A stretch of 64,000 nucleotides of DNA from Inia geoffrensis. Its lineage: Eukaryota; Chordata; Mammalia; Artiodactyla; Iniidae. The notes below the pieces were generated by a model. That model ran no database searches. It saw only the letters and a list, made by a program, of their open reading frames with translations, and was not told the origin of the DNA. The stretch is taken from the NCBI GenBank assembly GCA_036417435.1, contig CM070910.1, positions 13,953,501 to 14,017,500 of the forward strand, in the 5' to 3' direction. A program made the position numbers and the translations under genes. Positions within the stretch are counted from its first letter, which is position 1. Each line of letters starts with the position of its first letter. Below are positions 45,250-57,874 of this stretch, piece after piece.

Positions 45250-45423
45250 GAGAAGTTAAATGATCAGCTGGAGGAGCAGAGACAGGAGCAGGCCCTGCAG
45301 AGGTATCGCTGTGAAGCCGATGAGCTGGACCATTGGCTGTTGAGCACTAAGGCCACTCTGGACATTGCACTGGGGTCACCCAAGGAGCCCATGGACATGG
45401 AGGCCCAGCTGGTGGACTGCCAG
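45250..45423 (+). CDS. SYNE1: SYNE1 exon 20 of window: spectrin repeat
   Basis: The acceptor is tctttag/gag and the donor is cag/gtacaa; 174 bases, 58 codons, phase 0. It reads EKLNDQLEEQRQEQALQRYR to MDMEAQLVDCQ. HWLLSTKATLD holds the helix-A tryptophan (human SWLLSTKATLD). Confidence 0.96.
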
Positions 45424-48033
45424 GTACAAAATGTTCTTGAAGGAATATGCCAACATCACAAGGCACATTTTTTAACTACAGAAAACATAATGGTAACAAA
45501 GCTTGGTATGGTTGCATGATCTTTCACAACCCATATACTTTATATATTTAGAGAGTAGAAAAGCAATACCTTATCAAAGCTTAAATGAAATCCAGGCTTG
45601 GACTTAATCTTTTGAAAAATTTTACCAAGAGCATCTACTCTTTAGAACATTTTCAGCTTCCTGAAGGACCATTCTTAAAGACTATAGATGCCAAAACACT
45701 TACGGTATCTATTTTGGTGGCTGATGAGGAATGTAAGTACCCAACGAGAAGAATTAGTATCAGCAAATCGGACTGTGGATAAACACAACAGGAGCTGTCT
45801 CTGGGTGGCCTGTTGCAATTTTGGTTCTAATTCAGAAATATTATGTGGAAAACTTGGCAAAATGTTCAGTTATAGGCAGACAGATTGAACACGGGAAGGT
45901 TGTCTTCTGGGGGAGAGAATTTCCTTCCTCGATGTGAGGTCTCTAGAAGTTAAGGTAAGGGATAATGGCATCAAGGTCTTTATTGTAAGATTATTTTCTT
46001 GCCTCTTTATTATGGAAACTTTCAAGCACACATATAAACATAGAGAATAGATGATAAACTCCCGTGTACCAATCATAGAATTTCAAAGATTATCAGCATA
46101 GTAGACTTGACACATGGGTGAGGTACGTTTTAAAAGTGCTTTCATTTAACTAACTAGTAAGTCTCTAGAAAACCCGGCCTAATCTGCAAGGTTAAATATC
46201 TGTATGCACAACTTCATATTTCTCCCATTTGGAATCAGAGGAAATATGCACAAGCCATTAATTATGAATGCCACTTCTATTCTTAATACTTCATATGTCA
46301 TTCTGGTCATCCCTTTTATGATTTGAGATTTTTTTTGTCATATTATTATAATTTGGATTTTTAAATTCTTTGGACAACTTATATATGTGTATTCGAAGCA
46401 CCTCTGCCTTGATGGTGGAGAGTAGAGAGCCATGTACAAGTGTTTTATATTCTATCATTTTTTCTGAAGTTCCTTTTCTGAAGAGACATGTATTTTTAGC
46501 ATTCCCTTCTAGCACTCGAAATTACCCATGCACTAGCATTTCAAAATTATGTTTCGTCATTACTCCCATCTCTCCCTTTTGGATGTCTCTATTTTTATAG
46601 TTATGCATAAAGTTCATGGTTGAGATAATATATTTCAGGACTTTTCCAAAGTATTGAAATGGTATTTTTTAAAACTCAAAGCATGTGGAATCACACAGGT
46701 ACGCAACAGTTCCTCAGTCAATTGATTCAAGCCTTTAAGCCAGTTGTATAATTGTAAGTGTGGCTATCACGTGGAATTAGGGCCCCATTATGACTTTTGG
46801 GGCCCTAGGTACTTTGCTTCCATGGGCCTCTTCCTCTGTAAAAATACTAAAAATTATATTTGATTTTACAATTGCTTTGGTACAGAGACTAATATAACCT
46901 GGGGTGGTATCATTATATATTAATTGTTATTATCTTCATCTTTTTCTTCTGATTTTGAAAGAACCTAAAATTAAGACATTTTCTTGTGTCCCCAGAAGTG
47001 TTACGGGCTCTCGGCACTGTGTCAGCTGTGCCTAATGGAAAAGACAGTCCTGCACAGAATGATATTAGCTCCACAAACACAATCCTCAGGAAATCGTCCT
47101 TTAAGCCCCACTTCATGAAATATTTCACTTTCTCACTTAGTTCTAGGTTTTAGGATCATACTTTCAGTCCTAGAAGTTGATGGTAGTAATTCTGATTTTG
47201 TACAGGGAAATAAAATATCTTTTCTTATTAATGTATAATTGACTATAAATTAGAAAGGGCATTTCAAAGAGTTCAGAGTTAAGGAATATAAAAACAGAAC
47301 AGTTTTTGTAGAAAATAATGTGGTTATTTGTTTTGCTTGATTATTTTAGTTATTTTTCTTTTTTGGTTTTTGTTTTAAATCGTACTTTGGAAGAGGGGAG
47401 ACTATTTTTGCTTCTTTTCTGGATTTAGCCTCCATTTTAGAAGAAGAAAACCTTGCAGCACTAGAGAGTTGCCACAGAAAGTGAAAGTAAAATTCTTAGG
47501 AAAACTTTCAGAAATGTGAGGTTAAAAATATGTTATATAAAAGACAAAAATAATAAAAATCAAGTAAAAAAAGCATCAATCTGGGGAAAAAGTCAACCCA
47601 AAGAAAAATGTTTTGAAAGAGAGAGTCCTCTTCAAATTGACACAAAAAGGGCTCGTCATGTGATGTCTTTACTATTATTAGTCACAAGCATAACACTCTA
47701 ACACTAAAATAGTAAAATAATCATAATAATGGGATAACACTAAGGAATGGTCTTTTCTACTTATCTGTTGGCTATATAAAATGTGCTTTCTGTATGTTTT
47801 TCATTATATAATATCTAATCTTAAATAAGAGAAAAATTAGGACGCTCAAAGAAGTTTTACAATCTATGTACCATTCTTGAAGGTTGTAAGAAAACTAGGT
47901 TAAAAAAATAAACAAACCTGGAGGCATGATCTTTCGGTGAAAGACTAGTAAAGTGTTGGGTTTCGCTGTGAGACACGGTCTTTACAGAGACTGGCAGGGT
48001 TTGTGAATTTCAGCCTTATTTCTGTTGTTCCAG
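45424..48033 (+). other. SYNE1: SYNE1 intron (2.6 kb)
   Basis: AT-rich throughout. I recognise no full repeat element and no gene in it; short open frames on both strands look like chance. Confidence 0.8.
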
Positions 48034-48225
48034 AACATGCTGGTGGAAATAGAACAGAAGGTGGTGGCCTTATCCGAGCTCTCAGTCCACAATGAAAACC
48101 TGCTGCTGGAGGGCAAGGCTCACACAAAGGACGAAGCGGAGCAGCTGTCGGTGAAGCTGAGAACCCTCAAGGGGAGCCTCCTGGAGCTGCAGAGAGCGCT
48201 GCAGGACAAGCAGCTGCACATCCAG
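48034..48225 (+). CDS. SYNE1: SYNE1 exon 21 of window: spectrin repeat
   Basis: The acceptor is gttccag/aac and the donor is cag/gtgagg; 192 bases, 64 codons, phase 0. It reads NMLVEIEQKVVALSELSVHN to LQDKQLHIQ. A Leu-heptad helix (LKGSLLELQRAL), almost unchanged from human. Confidence 0.96.
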
Positions 48226-48559
48226 GTGAGGCTGCAGCCGTGGACGCTGCACCTCTGCATGTGGCTGGTCTGGCCTCTGAGCACGTGGCACATAAAGGGG
48301 ACAGCTGGGGAATGATACTTACTTATGTACATACCTGCTTTGCACAGTCTGGCATAGGTTTTCAAATAGGTTTTGTAAGAACTATTTGAATGCAGACACC
48401 TGAAAATTGCAGCATAGGAAAAGAAAAGAAAATGAAAATAATTACCAAAATCTATCAAGTACATCATTTTAAAAAATATTTAAACATAGGTCATGGATGA
48501 AGATATCCTATGACACTCTTATATTTCTCCTTTATTTCTCCTATGTTCTACTTTTCGGA

Positions 48560-49190
48560 TAGACTCTTTTATTTAGCGCCCACAGCTTCAGACTTCTCGT
48601 ATATTCCAGGTGAATTGAACCTTTTTACTATCGTGTAATGACCTTAACGTTCCCTAATAGTGATTTTTGTTTTAGATGACTAGAGCTATTTTTGGGTAAT
48701 ATTTGCCTCGTATGTCTTTTAATTTTCCTTTGATTTCACCCATTCTGGGTCCTTATATTTTAAATTTGTTTCTTATAAAGAACATTTAGCTATATTGTGT
48801 TGGTTTTAAACATATGTAGTCAGAAAACCTCTGACTTTTGAAGGGCAGGTTTAGTCCATTTAAATGTATTGTGATTATTGATATGTTTGAACTTTTATTC
48901 ATGTTTTTTGTTTTTGTCCTGTTCTTTCTATTCGTCTTTCTCCTTTTCAACCTTTGTTTATAAGTGGTTGAATGCTTTTCTTTGTTTTTTTCCTCTACTT
49001 TTTAATCATGCATACCTAATAAATTCTAAGTTAATATCTTAATCTGCTTCCAGCTCTATACAAGAAACTTAGAACACATTCACTCAGATTTCTTCCCATG
49101 CACCTTGCATACTATTATTGTCTAATATTTTGATTTTGTTCTTTTTTAATCTATACAAGTTAGAATTATTATTATCTTACACAAAAATTA
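48560..49190 (-). repeat. Old L1 ORF2 fragment, antisense (tentative)
   Basis: T-rich text 'cctcgtatgtcttttaattt', 'ggtttagtccatttaaatgt' and 'attgtgattattgatatgtt' matches the reversed L1 ORF2 region. Highly diverged. Confidence 0.55.
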
Positions 49191-49199
49191 AGCAACTGT

Positions 49200-49330
49200 G
49201 CGGGTATTCGCTGGTGGTCCAGTAGTTAGGACTCCGTGCTTTCATTGCTGAGTGCCTGGGTTCAATCCCTGGTCAGGAAACTAAGATCTCGTGAGCCGTG
49301 CAGTCCAGCCAAAAAAAAAAAAAAAAAAAA
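49200..49330 (+). mobile_element. Older tRNA SINE, sense
   Basis: 'gggtattcgctggtggtcca' is followed by 'gggttcaatccctggtcagg' and an A20 tail. It is flanked by aattaagcaac and aattaagcaaa. Confidence 0.85.
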
Positions 49331-49354
49331 TTAAGCAAAAGTTTATTGAGAAAC

Positions 49355-50790
49355 TACTATGTGCCAGCCACTATTCTATGTGATAGAGTGAAAGAGCATG
49401 GGCAACATCTATCTGTATCTGTATATCTATATATTCCATCTTCAAGGGATTATGTTTGGGAGAGACAGATAGTAATATAAAATTAAGGTGCATTATTATA
49501 TGCTAAGTTAGAAGATGATAAGAGTTATAGGTGAAATACCCATAAGGCAGGTAGATAAAGGCAAGGCTGGGCGGATTTGCAGTTCTAAGCAGGGTGGCCA
49601 AGGAAGCCTTCCTCAGGTTACGTTTGAAGGAGTGAGCCATGTGGACATGGAAGGATAGAGTTCCAGACTCAGGGGGGGGCAAGGGCAAAGGCTCCCAGGT
49701 GGGCTCCTACCTGGTCTGTTCAGTAAGCCCAACGGCTGGAGTGGAGTGAGCAAGACGAGAGAGGTCAGACAGGTAACAGGGGCCCAGGGTGCAGAGGACC
49801 TTGTAGGCATCGAATGGGCTTTGACTTTTTATGCTGGCGGAATTGAGAAGCCATTGGAGTGTTGGGGGACAAAGGAGTGACAAGATCAAATTATAACTGC
49901 TGTAGGGGACCAGGGTGGAAGCTGAGAGACCAGTTAGGAGGTTAGAAGTGATGAGGACTTATTAGATTGTGGATAATTGGGAAGGTGAAAACTCTGACGA
50001 ACAGAACTGGGGGAAGGAGGGCTAGTTAGGTCAATGGTTTCCTTAGGGATAGGTTAGGTTTGAGATGCGTACTCAACGTTAAGCAGTGGTTGGAATTCAA
50101 GAGACAGACCTAGACTGAATCATCAGCCTCTAGATGGTCCTCAAAGGCTTGAGACTCCATGAGTTCACCAAGGGTGTGCGGAGAGATAAAGAGCACCAAG
50201 TGCTGGGATGCTCCAGTGTGAAAAGTTTGGAAAATGTGGAGGAGCCCACCAAAAAGTGTAAAAAGGAAACACCAGTGAGGTGGGAAGAAAAGTGAGATTT
50301 GGGTTCCTGGGAGACACTTGAGGGTAAGTGAGTTAAAATGAGGACTGAGAACTGACCACTGGATTTAGCAACGTGCGGGTCTTCTGTGACCCCAACCACA
50401 GCTTTTCAGTGAAATAGTGGAGGCAAAAAACCCTCTGAAATGAAAGTGAGAATGGAGAAGGGAGTTGGAGAGGAAGCGTGCAGGAAACTCAGGAGTTTCA
50501 CTATAAAGAGGAACAGAGGAATGGAATAAACTATAAGAAGTTAGGAGAAATTTGTTCCATTTTAAGATCAAAGAATAATGACATGTTTACAGGGAGATGG
50601 AAACAACTCAGTAGAGGAAAAATTGATGAGAAAGAAGTGAGATTGCCACAACAGTCTTCTTGTTAGAAGGGAGAAAGATGGGATCAAAGGGGAGGGAGTG
50701 GTCTTGGAACCAGTATCACGAGGGAGGGAAACATCTGTATTTGAGTACAGATGCTGGCAGGGAATATGGCACAAATATTATAGTGGGAGC
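49355..50790 (-). repeat. L2-family LINE region, antisense
   Basis: Reversed L2 phrases occur in order: 'tactatgtgccagccactat', 'aagccattggagtgttgggg', 'ggagtgacaagatcaaatta', 'gagagaccagttaggaggtt' and 'aactgaccactggatttagc'. Non-coding. Confidence 0.6.
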
Positions 50791-50849
50791 TTAATGAACA
50801 TTCGCTGCAATTGCTTCTGCTTTCTCAGTGTAATAAATTTTTTTGGACT

Positions 50850-52350
50850 AAACTATGTATTTTCAGTTCTTTGCTAATCATATGATTATATGATCTGGAA
50901 CATCAAGCCTAGTCAACAGAAAACTATTAGAAGCAATGGAAGAATTTAGTAAGAAGACTGGCTTATTAAAAAGATGAAATAGAGAATCCATAACTTTATA
51001 TATAAATAAAAAGTTAGCGAAATAATATACAATAATTTTCCATCTATAACATGAACAAAATATAAAGTATTTGAAATCTCGACATTTTAAAACCCGAGTG
51101 ATACCAAAAAAAACTGAAAAAATAGAGAGAAACTTTATTTTTAGATAGGAATACAGTATCTTAAAGATGTCAAATTTTCCTCTACTAAAACATAAATTTA
51201 AGTTATTCACAACTAAAATACTAACTGTATATATTTGAAATGTGACAAAATGATACCAGGTTTACCTGGAATAAAATAAACCTGAAAAAAACTGTAAAAT
51301 TCTGACAATAAAGAGTTATGAGGGGTTAAATATTCTTATATATTAAAATACAATATTACAGTAATTAGTATTGGCACAACAAATGGATGAACAAAAAATT
51401 AGAATAAATATTCCCAAAAGAGATCCCAGTATACAAGGGCATTAGATAAATGTTTAGGGTGGCATTTCAAGTCACTGTTTAAAATACGATTCACTGTGTA
51501 AATAATAATAAAGTAATAGGGGACTTCCCTGGTGGCGCAGTGTTTAAGAAGCCACCTGCCAATGCAGGGGACACGGATTCAAGCCCTGGCCTGGGAAGAT
51601 CCCACATGCCACAGAGCAGTTAAGCCCGTGAGCTGCAACTAATGAAGCCCATGTACCTGGAGCCCGTGCTCCGCAGCAAGAGAAGCCACTGCAATGAGAA
51701 GCCCGCACACCGCAACGAAGAGTAGCCCCTGCTTGCCACAACTAGAGAAAGCCCACATGCAGCAACGAAGACCCAACACAGCCAAAAATAAATAAATAAA
51801 TAAATTAAATTAAAATGAATAAATAAAGTAATAGGCAAACCACTTGAAATATGATAAACTAGATTCCCTATCCCACTCTTTACAGAAAAAAGTGCATCAC
51901 AGGTGGATCAAAGATTTAATGTAAAAACTAACTCTAAAACGTTCTGGATGTATGGGTATTTAAAAAAAAAAAAATCTTGGGATCAGAATGACCTTTGCCA
52001 GTGTTCCCCAAACCCAGAGTTTTAGTTTCTTTGAAATTACTACATAGAAGTGAGAAAGTTCTGTATGACCAAGAAAATATTAACCAAATTAAATGACGTG
52101 GACAAATATGAAAGAAACTATGTAATTCACATGACCAGGAATTAATTCCCTTAATTTCCAGAAATCTTATTGTAAATGACTAAAAAAATAAGAAAAGGTC
52201 ACCTAATAGAAATATAGACAAAAAATATGAAGAGGTGATTCAAAGGAAAAGACGTACAAATGGCCAATGAACATATGAAAAGATACTTGAACTCACTATT
52301 AGATAAATAAATGCCAATAAAGACAAAATGCAACTTTTCACATTAAATTC
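50850..52350 (+). mobile_element. Old L1 ORF2 fragment, sense, split by a dimeric SINE
   Basis: 'gtcaacagaaaactattaga' and 'gaatttagtaagaagactgg' lie on the left. 'ggatcaaagatttaatgtaa' and 'aatggccaatgaacatatga' lie on the right of the SINE at 51521-51821. Degenerate. Confidence 0.7.
51521..51821 (+). mobile_element. Dimeric tRNA-derived SINE, sense, nested in L1
   Basis: The head is 'ggacttccctggtggcgcag', then the second block 'gagaagccactgcaatgaga' and a (aaat)n tail. The duplication aataaagtaatagg flanks it (ending 51520, and 51822-51835). Confidence 0.9.
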
Positions 52351-53037
52351 ACATACTTTAAAATGCACACACAGTCTGACTTTATGAATTAAAACAAAAC
52401 GTAAAATGTTAAAAGTATTAAAGTTGAACAAAACTAGAAGGGTTTTCTAACTGGGAGAGTATACCACAGTTCACTTAGTTTTATAAAAGATATTGTCAAT
52501 CTAATGCGTAATGCTTTTATTTCCCCCTCATTTTCCCCCCACTGTTGGTATGTGAATGAACTTTAAGAAACCAAAACAAAGGGAAGGACTTCAAGGCTTC
52601 CTGTCTGGGATAGTTATCATTTATCAATCTCCAGTTGTGCCCTATGCCTAGAGGCAGGTAGGAAGGGAAGGGCCAGCCTAATACACAGGCACATCTAGAG
52701 GTTAAAGAGAGGAAGGGTGCTGGCACAGTTGCAAGACCTCAGGGCCTGGGAAGGGAATATCAATGAGTGAGGCTGACCCAGTCAGGACCTCGGCAAGCGG
52801 GTCGCCTGTCAAAGGAGCAGTTGTTACTCAGCTCCAGGATTTACAGGCAGCATTGCTAGATCTTCCAGAGAAAGCATATTTATATCTAAAATTTTCCAGT
52901 TGTAAAACGTTGACATTTTATTCTAAAATTTTAAAATAATTTGTGTGCCAAACAAAGCATATCCGGAAACCAGGCTTGGTTCTCGAGCCGTCGCTTTAGA
53001 ACTGCTGCTCTGAAGCCCCCCAGCCTGGCGCCACCAG

Positions 53038-53052
53038 CCCCCCCCCCCCCCC
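53038..53052. repeat. C15 homopolymer
   Basis: Fifteen consecutive C after 'ggcgccaccag'. Prone to length error in sequencing. Confidence 0.95.
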
Positions 53053-53054
53053 AG

Positions 53055-53235
53055 TTACTGAGTAGGTGACTCTGGGGCAAGATTCTTGAACTTCCCAAAA
53101 TTTGTCTCACTGATGTTTTCTGATCTGTAAAATAGGGATCATAGTAGTGGTTAACTTTTTCAAAAAATCCTGAGGATTTTCACACAAGTAGCACTTACAG
53201 GAAGTGCTCCAGTCTCAGTATAATAATAACAGCAA
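53055..53235 (+). repeat. MIR SINE, sense
   Basis: 'gtgactctggggcaagattc', 'tgatctgtaaaatagggatc' and the following 'tagtagtggttaac' match the MIR core and 3' part. Confidence 0.6.
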
Positions 53236-54174
53236 CTGTTTGCAGACCGCATTCTTCGGGAGGAAAACCTCCTGACGTGCTGCAAGGCCTGGTCTGAGAC
53301 TGGTAGGGCTGGTGCCCACACCCAGCAGATCCTGGCCGCAGGGATTCTTCACATTGACTAAAGTTCTGATTCTGCCCGCAAGTGTAAGCTTCCCTGGGGA
53401 TACTGCTGTGCGAAGTGTAAATACAGAAAAATGTGGCAGTGTTTGCACTGAAATTGGTCGTTGTTTATTTTAAAGTATCTATAAATACCATCATCTTTTC
53501 ATCTCATGAGTTCCCAGGATATAAAATATTGATTTTCTAAATACAATCAGAGCTGTTGAGGAGATTATTTTTCCAACTGCAGGAATAAAGAGTCCTGTTT
53601 ACATTAGTATTGCCAGGAAAAGGATTATTTGCCCCGGTGTAAAGAATTCGGAGTTGATCTGAAATTAACTAACGTTAACTGGGGGGAAAAAAAAACTTCC
53701 ATTGAGTGTGGACGTCAGTGAAGTTGGGTTTGCATAATTCAGGAGAGCTGGAATACCTTCCTAACTCATGTGTGACCATACGCACATAAGCACATAATTC
53801 CTCAGTGCTAGTTATCTGTAAAATGGTCGTATGTCTTATGGCCATTCTTTTTAACTAATTGGACTTCTAGGCATCTCAGTGAATAATCCAGTTAGTTCTC
53901 CCCACCCCACCCCAAAATAGTTTCCTTCTCTATATGACACAGGCATATAATAACATCTCTCGAGTTACATGATGTCTTTCTTTGTAATAAGTTTAAATCA
54001 TTTTCACACATTATCATTCATCTAAGGAACAGAGTTCACCCTATATTAATAATGAAATGCTTTATAAACAAGTGTTTTATTTAATGTTAAGCATTCTCCG
54101 ATCCTCGCTAATGTTCCAAGGAATGTTCCTGGCAAAAATGGTTACTCTTCTAGTATTTCCAAAATAAACAGCTC

Positions 54175-54228
54175 ACATAGCCCCACCGAGGCGGGATCCC
54201 TCTGGGTCCCACCTGGGTGGGGCTATGT
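54175..54228. repeat. GC-rich hairpin, arms about 25 bases with 3-base loop
   Basis: acatagccccacc (54175-54187) is perfectly complementary to ggtggggctatgt (54216-54228). Inner parts gaggcgggatccc and gggtcccacctg pair with two mismatches and one bulge around loop tct. No parent repeat recognised. Confidence 0.85.
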
Positions 54229-55869
54229 AATCCACCTTATTTCCTATTCCCTAGATAGGTCAGAAAACCGTTATCAGACCTCAGATACTGTAATTACCAT
54301 TATTTTATTCCTTCTGTCAATGCCTTCGTATCCCAAGGGGGAAGGAAAAGAAATTTGAACCGATTCTTAATCATTTCTTGCTTCCTGTGGTCCAAGACTG
54401 ATGTTTCAAAATGATGAGATCAGCCAGAGAAAAATTGGCTAACTGAAAAACCAAACCTGACCACAGAGAAAATGCATACTAGGCATCTGTTTTTGATGCT
54501 GCATAATTTCCTTTTTTCTAAAGCTGTGGATTCAATTAATCAAATATGAGTCCCCTTCTTAGATTTTGTCTTAGAATCTGAAATGTGTCTGTGCATGTAA
54601 AAGTGGTTAAGTTGTCCTTAAGACCTAAGATTTCAACTGCTATTTTTCCAAGTACAATTGGCATTTTTCCCCAGTGTGAGGAATTTGAAATCAGAGCTCT
54701 CAGTCAGACTATATAGTTACCTGCAGAGAAGGGTGAGCTGGGGCCCTGAGGAGTTTCCACGGGAGTCTTCAGGCTGGGCTCTGAAAACAAACCTTTACCG
54801 AAGGGCAAAGCAGAGAGGAAGCGGCTGGAGCCCACAAAAGAGAGTTTGCAGGTCGGGGCCGTGGCCACTGTTTTGTCACTGGGGCTTTGACTAGGGACAG
54901 CTTTCAACCTGTTACACTGACTTCTTTGGGGTCATTCTCTACAGGTCCGTTTTGACCTGCTGTTTCCTCCTTGCCTGGAAAAGACAGGATCTCTCAGAGC
55001 TTATTCTGGGTAGATGGAGCGTTGTCAGATGCGGGGAGACTGCTTTATGCAGAAATGTGTGGCCTTCGGTCCTGGAGGAATGCCGGACCACCCCAAACCT
55101 CCCACCTTCAGGAAGATCACTGCTCCTCTGGAAGAGGCACTCCTGGGAGGGCGGGGAACATACTGACCTGGGTGTCACTAGTCACCCAGAGGTCCTGCGA
55201 AATGCAAATAACATGTTTTAGGCCAGTGGCACCGCCAGTTGTTCTACCTAAACCACCTTCTTTTACTGGGGAGCTGGATCATCTTAAAGGAAAGCAAGTA
55301 CCTGTGAGCTAAGGTGGCTCAGAATCTGGAAAGGATGAAGTATAAATAGTACCTATAGGTTTCACTGTTTCCATCGCTGCACTTCAAGCACAGATACAGA
55401 TGTTGCCAGGTTGACGATCCGGAACGTTTTACAGTTTAATTATGAGATTCTGTTGGGTAAGACAGAGGGGAAACAGCCCCCATCTATTTCTCTGTAAGAG
55501 TTAGTGTACAATTCTGAAAATAAGAGGAAGAGAAGGGTCTTTGTGGGCAGTAAGGCGGGCTGAGCTGGGGTGGCCGTACCCCATTCCATGGTCAGAGTCG
55601 GCAGAGAGGAGCCAGAGGCGGGGTGGTGGGGGGGAGCAGCATCTCCGCAGGACGACTCCTCTATGGAAGCGCCCTAAAGAATGTTTCCTTTCTTTGCGCC
55701 TGCCCCCAGCCCCTCCCCTTGCTCCAGCCATGCTTGCCCTGTCTCTGCTCTCTCTGAGATGCTAAGTTTCTTTCCCCTACGGCCTTTGTTGCAGTGGTTC
55801 CCTAGGCCTGGAGGCCCCACCCCCAATCTTTGCCAGCACTCCACACACTGTTGTCAGCTCTGAAGACGC

Positions 55870-56090
55870 CTTACTGCCCAACCTAAGAAACCCTTGCCCT
55901 TCACTTTCCATCCCATTATCTAGTTTCACATTCTTTGTAGCCCTTATCACCATCCCAGTTTATCTTGTTTGTTTGTTGTTTGTCTCCCCAGCAGGGCCCT
56001 TGTCTGGCTTCTGGGCTGAATACCACCCAATGCCCAAAACAGTGCCTGACACACAGTGGGTACTGATCCGTAGTTAGTAAATGAGTCGTA
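55870..56090 (+). repeat. L2 3'-end fragment, sense
   Basis: 'ctagtttcacattctttgta' and 'cagtgcctgacacacagtgg' with the C/T-rich body fit an L2 3' end. Confidence 0.5.
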
Positions 56091-56658
56091 CCAAAATGGT
56101 GTAATTTATCCTTTGACATATAAATATATGGGAGTAGAAAGGCACTCATTCAGAACTAGTTCCATTCTGATACACCGTATTTTAGGGCCTGTTAAATTCC
56201 GTCAGGACAGTCTAGCAGGAAGAATGAACTCCTGCCCGGGTAATAAGTAATTACATTGGCTTTCTCCTTTAGCCATACTTTGTCAAAGCCAGAGCGGCAA
56301 CAGATGGCAGTGGAGTCTAGTCCTGGTGGTGACAGTAAAGGAAATAAGATCTAGAGTTATATTCTCATGGAAAAAATTCCAGAATAATATGTGGTGACCA
56401 CATCAGTCAGCTGAAAATCCTAGCCTCTAAAGGACAGTTTTTCCCCCTCAGGTGTTTCTGAGTATAATCACTTCCCTCCTGCAAATGCCATAGATTCGGT
56501 GGGTTTTGTGTTACCATTTGTTTTTAATGTGGTCTCATGTCCAAATGGAGCCACTTTGGTATCATTATTCAGACCACGCTAAAAAGGAGCCGTCACTCTG
56601 TTTTGGTTAAGGTCTTCCAGTGGGTAGTGTGACTTGATTTCTGCCTCGTTTAAAGCAG

Positions 56659-56790
56659 GGGACAGCCCAGGAGAAGGAGGAGAGCGAGGCTGACCTGGCT
56701 GCCACTCAGAGCCCCGGCGTTCAGGAATGGTTGGCTCAAGCTCGGACCGCGTGGACCCAACAGCGACAGAGCAGCCTCCAGCAACAAAAA
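56659..56790 (+). CDS. SYNE1: SYNE1 exon 22 of window: start of a spectrin repeat
   Basis: The acceptor is taaagcag/ggg and the donor is aaa/gtaacg; 132 bases, 44 codons, phase 0. It reads GTAQEKEESEADLAATQSPG to QSSLQQQK. An acidic linker, then EWLAQARTAWTQQRQ with the helix-A tryptophans. Human reads DVDLTATQSPGVQEWLAQAR here. Confidence 0.95.
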
Positions 56791-57734
56791 GTAACGCACT
56801 TCCTGATCTTCTCGCCTGCAGATAGACCAAACACCTTGAGGGAAATGTTTTAGAAGGACAAGTGCCTTCTGTACTAAAGATAGAATGCCCCTTTATCTTC
56901 TCTTTGGACAGAGGAAGGACCTGACTGTTTCCTCTCCATGTACTTACTTGTGACCACTGGAATGACTGGTCATTTTAAAGTCGGTTCTCTAAGAAAAGCT
57001 TATGCTTAGTTTTGAAACAGGGTAACTCAGTTATAATCTGCCCTCTGTTTCTAGTCTTGCCTCTATTATAAATAATAAAAACCTCAGAAAGGCCTCTGAG
57101 AATTGGTAAATGTCTGAGTTACATGTTTTTAAAAGAAATGAAATTTGCTTTCAGCTCTCAAGTAGATACCATCACAAAATACGACTGCAAGTTACTGCCA
57201 GGCGAAACAAATGAGCTTTGATGACTGAGAAGGATTGCTCATTGATATCTTAAATTTATGGAGAGGGCATATTAAAATATTTTATCAAAGAGTAGAGACA
57301 TTTATTATAAATAATGAAAAAGTAAAACTGAGTCCATTGATGATCCAATTTATCAAGTGAATGGGAAATTGAAGAGAGCTGTTGCTCTCAAGGATCTCTT
57401 TCAGTTAGAGCAAGGCAGTATCGATTTTTGAAAAGTGAAAGTGCATTTTTGTACCACTTGGGGGCACCATTGCCCAGCAAAAGTTTCTTTTCTCATTGAT
57501 TTTTTTTTTTTTTTCAAGATTATTCAGAGATTATCTTTTATCAAAGCCAAAGAAAGCTACAGAAGACTTGGAGACATGTCTGAACAGTTACCTAAACCAC
57601 ACCTTTTGTGTAATGTGCAAACTTAAAAACTTACCACCAAAGTTCTCTGAGAATTTTCTAGACATAGAGCTGTGATTGTAGACAATAATCATAAAGTAAC
57701 AAAGATGTTTTTATTTGTCCTTTTCCTTGAGCAG
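56791..57734 (+). other. SYNE1: SYNE1 intron (944 b)
   Basis: AT-rich; no repeat or gene recognised. Confidence 0.85.
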
Positions 57735-57844
57735 GAGTTGGAACAGGAGTTAGCAGAGCAGAAGAGCCTCCTCCAGTCAGTAGCCAGTCTTGGAGAGGAA
57801 ATTCTAACCCAACACTCAGCTGCAGAGACCTCTGGTGGTGTTGG
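57735..57844 (+). CDS. SYNE1: SYNE1 exon 23 of window: spectrin repeat
   Basis: The acceptor is ttgagcag/gag and the donor is gg/gtaggt; 110 bases, 36 codons plus two bases (phase 2). It reads ELEQELAEQKSLLQSVASLG to AAETSGGV(G). An L1 fragment starts within about 40 bases of the donor. Confidence 0.95.
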
Positions 57845-57874
57845 GTAGGTTTCTTTTGTTCTTTTTTTTTTTAA

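Larger units (their letters stand above)
48226..56658 (+). other. SYNE1: SYNE1 intron (8.4 kb), largest in the window
   Basis: It holds an L1-like antisense part (48560-49190), a tRNA SINE (49200-49330), an antisense L2 region (49355-50790), a sense L1 (50850-52350) with nested dimeric SINE, a C15 tract, a MIR (53055-53235), a stable hairpin (54175-54228) and an L2 3' piece (55870-56090). Positions 52360-53030, 53240-54170, 54230-55860 and 56090-56650 have nothing I can name. Confidence 0.8.

Noticed and set aside
54971..55312. 113-codon open frame in the largest intron
   Set aside because: No domain, no splice context and no codon bias. A GC-moderate stretch gives such frames by chance.
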